Shown here: in pieces, positions 6,113 to 11,278 of the stretch
How the letters are laid out: each line of letters starts with the position of its first letter
Position numbering within the stretch: the stretch's first letter is position 1
Assembly: GCA_903921135.1 (NCBI GenBank)
Contig: CAIXOY010000055.1
Span: 1-11,278, forward strand
DNA from: an uncultured Gammaproteobacteria bacterium
Lineage (GTDB): Bacteria; Pseudomonadota; Gammaproteobacteria; Pseudomonadales; UBA5518
DNA length: 11,278 nucleotides
Direction: 5' to 3'
The notes under the pieces: generated by a model
The model's database searches: none
What the model was told of the DNA's origin: nothing
What the model saw: the letters and a program-made list of their open reading frames with translations, nothing else
Position numbers and translations under genes: made by a program

Positions 6113-7194
6113 TCGCCAAGGGCCGCCAGCTGGTCGGCCTGGTACTCGTGGACGAGAGGATCGATCACGCTGTCGAGGTCGCCTTCCATGATCTCGGGCA
6201 GACGGTAGAGCGTGAGGTTCACGCGGTGGTCCGTAACGCGGCCCTGCGGGAAGTTGTAGGTGCGGATGCGCTCGGAGCGGTCACCGCTGCCCACCTGCAG
6301 TTTGCGCTCGCTAGCCTGCTGCGCGTGCTGCGCGTCCTGCGCCTGGCTGAGGAGTTTGGATGCCAGCAGCGACATGGCCCGTGCGCGGTTCTTGTGTTGC
6401 GAGCGCTCGTCCTGGCATTCCACGACGATGCCGCTCGGGATGTGCGTGATGCGCACAGCGGAATCCGTGCGGTTCACGTGCTGGCCGCCGGCGCCGCTGG
6501 CGCGGTAGGTGTCGACACGCAGATCGGCCTTGTTGATCTCGACTTCTTCGATTTCCGCCACCTCGGGCAGGATGGCGACCGTACAGGCCGATGTGTGGAT
6601 GCGCCCCTGAGCCTCGGTGTCGGGCACGCGCTGCACACGGTGCACACCCGACTCGAATTTGAAACGGCTGAACACATCGCGCCCCGCCACGCTCGCGATC
6701 ACTTCCTTGAAGCCGCCATGCTCGCCGGGCCGCTGGCTCAGCACTTCGACCTGCCAGCCCCGGGCATCCGCGTAGCGGGAATACATGCGGAAGAGGTCGC
6801 CCGCGAAAATCGCGGCCTCGTCGCCACCCGTACCGGCACGCACCTCGAGAAACACGTTGGCGCCGTCGCGCGGATCCTTGGGCAGCAGCAGAAGTTGCAG
6901 ATCGGCTTCGAGCGCCTCGCTGCTCGCGCGGGCCGCGTCGAATTCTTCCTGCGCCAGCTCGCGCATCTCGAGATCGGCATCGCGCAGCAGCGCCTCGGCT
7001 CCGGCGATGTCTTCGAGCACGCGACAGTATCGGGCATAAGCCTGCACCACCGGCTCGATCTCGGCGTACTCGCGGCTGAACGCGCGGAAACGGGTCTGCT
7101 CGGAAATGACCTCGGCCTCACCGAGCAGTGCCGCGAGTTCCTCGTGGCGTTCGCAGAGTTGCTGGAGCTTGGCGGCCAGGGAGGCCTTGATCAC
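6109..7194 (-). CDS. prfA: Peptide chain release factor 1
   Basis: The 361-residue protein (E. coli RF1 is 360) recognises UAA and UAG stop codons and triggers peptide release. The N-terminal helical domain is followed by RAGTGGDEAAIFAGDL (119-134), the anticodon-like PxT tripeptide as P191-D192-T193 in HRVQRVPDTEAQGRIHTSA, and the catalytic GGQ (236-238) in RASGAGGQHVNR, then the conserved ECQDERSQHKNRARAM. A PxT rather than SPF tripeptide identifies RF1, not RF2. The start is GTG at 7194 within a GTGA overlap with the hemA stop; the frame is open to 7476, but this extension overlaps hemA and is low-complexity Arg-rich. The GGQ glutamine should be methylated by PrmC, encoded next in the operon. 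Confidence 0.98.
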   Translation of the reverse strand: MIKASLAAKLQQLCERHEELAALLGEAEVISEQTRFRAFSREYAEIEPVVQAYARYCRVLEDIAGAEALLRDADLEMRELAQEEFDAARASSEALEADLQLLLLPKDPRDGANVFLEVRAGTGGDEAAIFAGDLFRMYSRYADARGWQVEVLSQRPGEHGGFKEVIASVAGRDVFSRFKFESGVHRVQRVPDTEAQGRIHTSACTVAILPEVAEIEEVEINKADLRVDTYRASGAGGQHVNRTDSAVRITHIPSGIVVECQDERSQHKNRARAMSLLASKLLSQAQDAQHAQQASERKLQVGSGDRSERIRTYNFPQGRVTDHRVNLTLYRLPEIMEGDLDSVIDPLVHEYQADQLAALGE

Positions 7195-8465
7195 GGAGCG
7201 CCGTCCCCGTGGTGGCCCAGGCCGAACAGGCGACGCGCCCAGTCGAGGAGTTCGTGGCGGCCTTCCTCGCCCGCCCGGCGCAGTTCGATACTGGGGCCGT
7301 GCACCAGCTTGTTGGTGAGGTTGCGCCCGAACTGCGCGAGCACCTCTTCGGGCTCGGCGCCGCCGCGCAGGGATTTCAGAGCACGTTCGAGTTCCTGGTC
7401 GCGCAGACGCTCGGCCTGGCTGCGGTAGTCGCGCAGCGTGCCCACGGCATCCAGCGCGCGCTGCCCGCGCAACCACCCATCCACGCCCTCTTCCACGATG
7501 ACGACCGCTTTTTCGGCGGCCTGTTCGCGGGCGCGGAGGTTCTCGTCGATGATCTGCTTCAGATCGTCGACGCTGTAGAGGTAGACGTCCCGGAGTTCCG
7601 CCACCTGCGGCTCGATGTCGCGGGGCACGGCGATATCGACCATGAACATGGGCTTGCGCCGTCGTGCACGCAGCGCCTGCTCCACCGCGCCCTTGCCGAG
7701 GATCGGCAACTGCGAGGCCGTGCAGCTCACGACGATGTCGGCACGCGCGAGGTGATCGGGGATCTGCGCGAGCGCTATGGCCTCGCCCCCGTGCTCGGCC
7801 GCCACGAGTTCGGCGCGACCCACCGTGCGGTTGGCGATGATCAGCCGCGGCACCCCCGCTTCTTTGAGGTGCCGCGCCACGAGCTCGATCATTTCCCCCG
7901 CACCGATCAGAAGGGCCGTGGTCTGGGAGAAGTCATCGAAGATGTGGCGCGCGAGCCGCACCGCGGCAAAGGCCACCGACACCGGGTTCTGGCCGATGCC
8001 CGATTCGGTGCGTACACGCTTGGCCACCGCCAGCACCTGATCGAGCGTGCGGCCGAGTTCGCCGCCCACGGTACCCGCACGCCGCGCTTCGCCGACGGCG
8101 GTCTTGAACTGCCCGAGAATCTGCGGCTCGCCCATGACCAGCGAATCGAGCCCGCTCGCAACACGCACCAGATGGCGCATCGCTTCCTGGCCCTGGAGGC
8201 TGTAGAGGTTGGGCGCGAGTTCGCCCTGCGGCAGCGCGCGGAAGGTCTCGAGCCAGGCGCCTACAACGGGCGCGCCGGTGCTGTCGTCGCCGGCGACGAT
8301 GATCTCGGTACGGTTGCAGGTGGAGAGGATCACGACTTCCGAGATGCCCGGCAGCGCGCAGGCATCGCGCAGCCCCTCGGGAAGTTGCTCAGGGGCGAAG
8401 CTCACGCGCTCGCGCACGGCGACGGGCGCGGTCTCGTGGTTCAGGCCGACGAGGAGCAGGCTCAT
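7191..8465 (-). CDS. hemA: Glutamyl-tRNA reductase
   Basis: The 424-residue enzyme reduces glutamyl-tRNA(Glu) with NADPH to glutamate-1-semialdehyde, the first committed step of the C5 route to heme and other tetrapyrroles. It has LLLVGLNHETAPVAVRERVS (3-22), the catalytic cysteine C50 in STCNRTE (48-54), H98 in the active-site region, GLDSLVMGEPQILGQ (105-119), the NADPH-binding GAGEMIEL (188-195) and a C-terminal dimerisation helix region. ATG 8465 gives the exact family N-terminus. It is the first gene of a four-gene operon running away from the TPR-lolB-ispE genes, the standard layout in Pseudomonas-like bacteria. In enterobacteria HemA abundance is controlled by heme-dependent proteolysis; whether that applies here is not visible. 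Confidence 0.98.
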   Translation of the reverse strand: MSLLLVGLNHETAPVAVRERVSFAPEQLPEGLRDACALPGISEVVILSTCNRTEIIVAGDDSTGAPVVGAWLETFRALPQGELAPNLYSLQGQEAMRHLVRVASGLDSLVMGEPQILGQFKTAVGEARRAGTVGGELGRTLDQVLAVAKRVRTESGIGQNPVSVAFAAVRLARHIFDDFSQTTALLIGAGEMIELVARHLKEAGVPRLIIANRTVGRAELVAAEHGGEAIALAQIPDHLARADIVVSCTASQLPILGKGAVEQALRARRRKPMFMVDIAVPRDIEPQVAELRDVYLYSVDDLKQIIDENLRAREQAAEKAVVIVEEGVDGWLRGQRALDAVGTLRDYRSQAERLRDQELERALKSLRGGAEPEEVLAQFGRNLTNKLVHGPSIELRRAGEEGRHELLDWARRLFGLGHHGDGAP

Positions 8466-8530
8466 GTTCAGGGGCGACCTTCGACGCAGGGCGCCGTGGG
8501 CGGAATCAACTGGCGCACCTTTATTGCTCG

Positions 8531-8559
8531 ACTGTCGTAACGCGGCCGGAGTGTATCAA
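8531..8559 (-). promoter_or_regulatory. Possible hemA operon promoter
   Basis: On the minus strand TTGATA (8554-8559, five of six bases of the -35 consensus) precedes GACAGT (8531-8536, three of six of the -10 consensus) by 17 bases. The start would be about 60 bases upstream of the hemA ATG. The -10 is weak, so this is tentative; an AT-richer stretch at 8520-8526 could be an alternative. Confidence 0.25.
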
Positions 8560-8566
8560 TTCGGTG

Positions 8567-8586
8567 CCGGATTGTGCAGAATCCGG
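8567..8586. repeat. Perfect 7-bp dyad upstream of the TPR lipoprotein gene
   Basis: CCGGATT (8567-8573) and AATCCGG (8580-8586) form a perfect inverted repeat with a 6-base spacer in the hemA/TPR divergent region. It lies 40 bases before the chosen start codon of the TPR gene. It could be a regulator binding site or a leader hairpin; the sequence does not say which. Confidence 0.5.
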
Positions 8587-8626
8587 GGCCTGTCGCACCC
8601 GCGCGGTCCACGCTCCACGCCCCCCG

Positions 8627-10378
8627 ATGCCCACGCCCACGCGCACTGCACGCCCCGTTTGCCTGGCCCTGCTCCTGCTGACGCTGGCGGGATGTACTGC
8701 CACGCCGGAACAGCCAGCAGCGCCCGATGCCAGCGCGGCCACAACAGCGGAGCAGGCCGAGCCCGCTCCCGCACCGGAACCCGTCTACAAGCCTTTTCCC
8801 GACGACGCGATCTATCCCCTGCTGGTGGCAGAGCTCTCGGCACGGAGCGGGCACGTCGATGTCGCCCTCGAGAACTACCTCCAGCAGGCCCGGGCCACAC
8901 GTGACCCCGGCATCGCGGCACAGGCCACGCGCATCGCCAGATACCTGAAGAACCCCGCAGCCGTACTGGAGGCCTCACTGATCTGGGCCGAGGCGCAGCC
9001 CGACAGCCCCGAGGCACGCTATACCGCGGCCACGGAACTCACCCGCGCTGGCCGCCTCAAGGAAGCGATGACGCAGATGCAGGCGCTCTATGTGACGGGC
9101 GCCGGCGCGAATTTCACCGCCATCGCCGCGAGCGCGCTGGACGCACCCGAGGCGGATCGCAAGGCGCTGCTCGACACCCTCAGCCAACTGGGCGAGGACG
9201 TCACCAACGACGTTCTGGTAGCGCGCGCCGTGCTGGCACAGAGCCTGGGCGACAACGACGGAGCCCTTGCACTCACCGGACGCGTTCTGAAAGAGGAACC
9301 TGGCAACTATCAGGCCGTGCTGATCGAGGCGCAGGTCTACCAGAACCGCGGCGAAACAGAAAAAGCGCTCACCCGCATCAAAGCCGCGCTGGAGGCAGAG
9401 CCGGGCAACGACCGATTGCGGCTGCAGTACGCCCGCATGCTCGCTCGAAGCGATCTCGACGGCGCCGCCGAGCAGTACGGCGCATTGCTGCGTAACGCCC
9501 CGGACGACGCCGAACTGCGGCTTTCTCTCGCACTGGTCTACCGCGAGAAAAAGGATTTCCCCCGTATGCGCGCCGAACTGGAGACCCTGCTGGCCGCAGG
9601 TCGGCAGGAGGACGCAGTGCACGTCTATCTCGGCGAGGACGACGAGCGCCAAGGCAACGCCGACGCCGCGATGGACCACTATCTCGCCGTGAAGCCCTCC
9701 CCTGCATTTCCCATGGCTATCACGCGCGCCGGCGAACTGAAGTTCAAGGCCGGCGGCCCTGAAGCACTCGACGCCGCCATGAAGCGCTTCCGCTCGCGCT
9801 GGCCCGAACACGACACCCGCATCGTGCTGCTGCAGTCGGAAATGCTCGTGGATCACGCTTCCTACGACGCGGCATGGACGCTGCTGAGTACGGCCCTTGC
9901 CGACGCCCCCGCGGATCCCGCGCTCCTCTACTCCCGCTCGATGGTCGCCGAGAAACGCCGCGACATTCCCGGCCTCGAGCGGGACCTGCGCGAGATGATC
10001 CGCCTCGATCCGAACAGCGCCCTGGCCCTGAACGCGCTTGGCTATTCCCTCACCAACCTGACTGACCGCCACGCCGAGGCGCTCGAACTGATCAGCCGCG
10101 CGCTCGCGCTCAAATCCGATGACCCCGCCATCCTGGACAGCATGGGCTGGGTGCACTTCCGCATGGGCCAACTGGACAAATCCCTCGTCTATCTGCAGGA
10201 CGCATTCGCCCGCTTCCCGGACCACGAAGTGGCCGCGCATCTGGGCGAAGTGCTCTGGACGATGGGCCGCAAGGAAGAGGCCTTGGACGTCTGGAAGAAA
10301 GGCCTCAAGGGAACGCCCGACAGCCCCGTCGTGCACGAATCCATGAAGCGCCTGGGCGCACCGGAGCCCAAGCGCTGA
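8627..10378 (+). CDS. TPR-repeat lipoprotein, probably outer membrane
   Basis: The 583-residue protein begins with a basic N-terminus, a hydrophobic stretch and a lipobox ending in LAGC, placing the acylated cysteine at residue 23; Thr follows it, so sorting to the outer membrane is expected. An Ala/Pro/Glu-rich linker (about 24-50) precedes a long helical array of TPR-like repeats, poorly conserved in the first half and clearest near the C-terminus (NALGYSLTNLTDRHAEALELI, about 469-489, and DSMGWVHFRMGQLDKSLVYL, from about 504). A TPR protein between hemA and lolB is a conserved gene in Pseudomonas-type genomes (PA4667 type), but its biochemical role is not established; scaffolding of an envelope complex is a guess. 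ATG 8627 lacks a Shine-Dalgarno; an in-frame GTG at 8564 would place 43 residues before the cysteine, too long for a normal lipoprotein signal. It overlaps lolB by 1 base. Confidence 0.88.
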   Translation: MPTPTRTARPVCLALLLLTLAGCTATPEQPAAPDASAATTAEQAEPAPAPEPVYKPFPDDAIYPLLVAELSARSGHVDVALENYLQQARATRDPGIAAQATRIARYLKNPAAVLEASLIWAEAQPDSPEARYTAATELTRAGRLKEAMTQMQALYVTGAGANFTAIAASALDAPEADRKALLDTLSQLGEDVTNDVLVARAVLAQSLGDNDGALALTGRVLKEEPGNYQAVLIEAQVYQNRGETEKALTRIKAALEAEPGNDRLRLQYARMLARSDLDGAAEQYGALLRNAPDDAELRLSLALVYREKKDFPRMRAELETLLAAGRQEDAVHVYLGEDDERQGNADAAMDHYLAVKPSPAFPMAITRAGELKFKAGGPEALDAAMKRFRSRWPEHDTRIVLLQSEMLVDHASYDAAWTLLSTALADAPADPALLYSRSMVAEKRRDIPGLERDLREMIRLDPNSALALNALGYSLTNLTDRHAEALELISRALALKSDDPAILDSMGWVHFRMGQLDKSLVYLQDAFARFPDHEVAAHLGEVLWTMGRKEEALDVWKKGLKGTPDSPVVHESMKRLGAPEPKR

Positions 10379-10968
10379 TGCGCCGCACGCTCCTTGCCGG
10401 GCTGGCCCTGCTGGCACTGCTCGGAGGTTGCGCGCAGCAACCCGTGAAAGAGCCCGCGGACTGGGCGGCGCACCGTGATGCGGTCTCGGCTCGCGCCTCC
10501 TGGGATCTGCAAGGCAAGATCGGTTTGCGCTCACCGGGACATTCGGGCAGCGCCTTCCTCAGCTGGAACCAGCAAAGCGACACCTACAAGCTGGTATTGA
10601 GCGGTGCACTGGGGCTGGGCCGGCTGGTGCTCGAGGGCGATGCTACCGGCGTGAGTTGGCAGGGCAAGGACGGCAAGACGCGCCACCACCCGGACGCCTC
10701 GGTGATGATCGCCGAGGCCTGGGGCTGGACGGTGCCCGTGAACGCCCTGCGATTCTGGGTGCGTGGCATTCCCGACCCCTCCCTCCCCGTCGAAGATCAG
10801 GTACTGGAGCAAGGCCTTGCCACGCACTTCAGGCAATCGGGCTGGACCGTGACGCCCGAGAACTACAGCGATGCCGCAGGCATCAGCCTGCCCGGACGCG
10901 TGCGCCTGCAGGGCCAGGGCGCGGCGCTCACGGTGTCGATCAGCCGCTGGACCTTCCCGCCGGCCTGA
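10378..10968 (+). CDS. lolB: Outer-membrane lipoprotein receptor LolB
   Basis: The 196-residue lipoprotein has a signal peptide with lipobox LGGC (acylated cysteine C18, followed by Ala-Gln, compatible with outer-membrane location). The mature part matches the LolB fold: WDLQGKIGLRSP (42-53), SAFLSWNQQSDTYKL (58-72), a GALGLG turn at 76-81 that probably corresponds to the protruding hydrophobic loop of E. coli LolB, and the family signature PVNALRFWVRGIP (120-132). LolB accepts lipoproteins from the periplasmic carrier LolA and inserts them in the outer membrane, so it may also process the TPR lipoprotein encoded just upstream. Its ATG overlaps the preceding stop as TGATG, and it overlaps ispE in the same way. 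The lolB-ispE pairing is widespread in gammaproteobacteria. Confidence 0.95.
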   Translation: MRRTLLAGLALLALLGGCAQQPVKEPADWAAHRDAVSARASWDLQGKIGLRSPGHSGSAFLSWNQQSDTYKLVLSGALGLGRLVLEGDATGVSWQGKDGKTRHHPDASVMIAEAWGWTVPVNALRFWVRGIPDPSLPVEDQVLEQGLATHFRQSGWTVTPENYSDAAGISLPGRVRLQGQGAALTVSISRWTFPPA

Positions 10969-11278
10969 TGCACATGCTGACACTGCCCGCACCCGCCAAG
11001 CTGAACCTGTTCCTGCACATCACCGGGCGGCGCCCCGATGGCTACCACCTGCTGCAGACGGTGTTCCAGTTGCTCGACTTCGGCGACGAACTCTCGTTCG
11101 ATGGACGCGCAGACGGGGTCGTCCGCCTGCAAAGCGATCTGGACGGTGTGGATCCGGAAGACAACCTCGTGGTGCGCGCCGCCCGCGCGCTCAGGGCCCG
11201 CACAGGCAGCATGCAGGGCGTGGACATCCGGCTGCACAAGCGCACGCCCGTGGGCGCCGGCCTCGGCGGCGGCAGCTC
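10968..11278 (+). CDS. ispE: 4-diphosphocytidyl-2-C-methyl-D-erythritol kinase, N-terminal part; 3' end outside window
   Basis: The first 103 codons are visible. The GHMP-kinase enzyme phosphorylates CDP-methylerythritol with ATP in the MEP route to isoprenoids. The start shows PAPAKLNLFLHITGRRPDGYHLL (7-29, with catalytic-site K11 and the DGYH turn), DNLVVRAARALR (65-76), and the ATP-binding glycine-rich PVGAGLGGGS (94-103) right at the window edge. ATG 10968 overlaps the lolB stop as TGATG; a second ATG two codons later (10974) is also possible. The remaining roughly two-thirds of the gene lies to the right. In related genomes prs commonly follows, with a tRNA-Gln gene sometimes between; that cannot be checked here. 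Confidence 0.96.
   Translation, partial: MHMLTLPAPAKLNLFLHITGRRPDGYHLLQTVFQLLDFGDELSFDGRADGVVRLQSDLDGVDPEDNLVVRAARALRARTGSMQGVDIRLHKRTPVGAGLGGGS

Noticed and set aside
6613..6621. Asp as the middle residue of the RF1 PxT stop-codon recognition tripeptide (PDT rather than E. coli PAT)
   Set aside because: The middle position is variable among RF1 proteins, while Pro and Thr are kept, so altered codon reading is not indicated.
5692..7428. 578-codon plus-strand frame opposite prmC and prfA
   Set aside because: It lies across two highly conserved genes on the other strand and shows no domain; it is a GC-bias shadow.
7195..7476. N-terminal extension of prfA
   Set aside because: In frame and open, but it overlaps hemA, is Arg/Pro-rich low complexity, and the GTG at 7194 gives the exact RF1 length.
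7209..8540. 443-codon plus-strand frame opposite hemA
   Set aside because: It mirrors the hemA codons and has no family motif; hemA itself is unambiguous.
8975..10534. 519-codon minus-strand frame opposite the TPR gene and lolB
   Set aside because: The plus-strand genes have signal peptides, TPR repeats and LolB motifs; the antisense frame has none.
1..11278. CRISPR array, tRNA, rRNA, insertion sequence or toxin-antitoxin genes
   Set aside because: I saw no spaced direct repeats, no tRNA-like cloverleaf, no transposase motifs and no small paired genes of that kind; the intergenic gaps are too short for most of these.

Overview
This is GC-rich DNA from the chromosome of a proteobacterium, most likely a gammaproteobacterium. 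The gene order hemA-prfA-prmC-moeB, with a divergent TPR lipoprotein-lolB-ispE, is the arrangement known from Pseudomonas and relatives, and yacG, lolB and the PrfA sequence fit the same group. The genus cannot be read from the window. No tRNA, rRNA, CRISPR array, insertion sequence or phage gene is visible. Coding density is very high and no gene-free stretch exceeds about 165 bases.

The left third (about 1-3488, all on the minus strand) is a glycan-assembly cassette, in transcription order: a UDP-glucuronate decarboxylase (UDP-xylose synthase), a DPM1-like family-2 glycosyltransferase, a second and different family-2 glycosyltransferase, and the first 323 codons of a multi-membrane-span GT-C-like protein of the DUF1736/TMTC type, cut off by the window edge. 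A reasonable inference is that the cassette makes a nucleotide sugar, loads a sugar onto a polyprenyl phosphate carrier, and transfers it on the periplasmic side to a protein or glycan. Neither the sugar nor the acceptor can be read from the sequence.

A divergent intergenic region (3489-3634), rich in inverted GCGAAG/CTTCGC motifs, separates this cassette from coaE-yacG on the plus strand (dephospho-CoA kinase, last step of CoA synthesis; and a small zinc protein that inhibits DNA gyrase). yacG converges on the end of the next block with 14 bases between the stop codons.

The block 4471-8465 (minus strand) is hemA-prfA-prmC-moeB: glutamyl-tRNA reductase (first committed step of C5 tetrapyrrole synthesis), peptide release factor 1, the methyltransferase that modifies the GGQ glutamine of release factors, and the adenylyltransferase that activates molybdopterin synthase. 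All three junctions overlap, so the genes are almost certainly co-transcribed and translationally coupled.

From 8627 to the right edge the plus strand carries a TPR-repeat lipoprotein, lolB (outer-membrane lipoprotein receptor) and the start of ispE (isoprenoid kinase), joined by 1-base TGATG overlaps. The 161-base region between hemA and the TPR gene holds the divergent promoters and a perfect 7-bp dyad.

The conserved housekeeping blocks are ordinary. The part most worth a second look is the left-hand glycosylation cassette and the dyad-rich intergenic regions.
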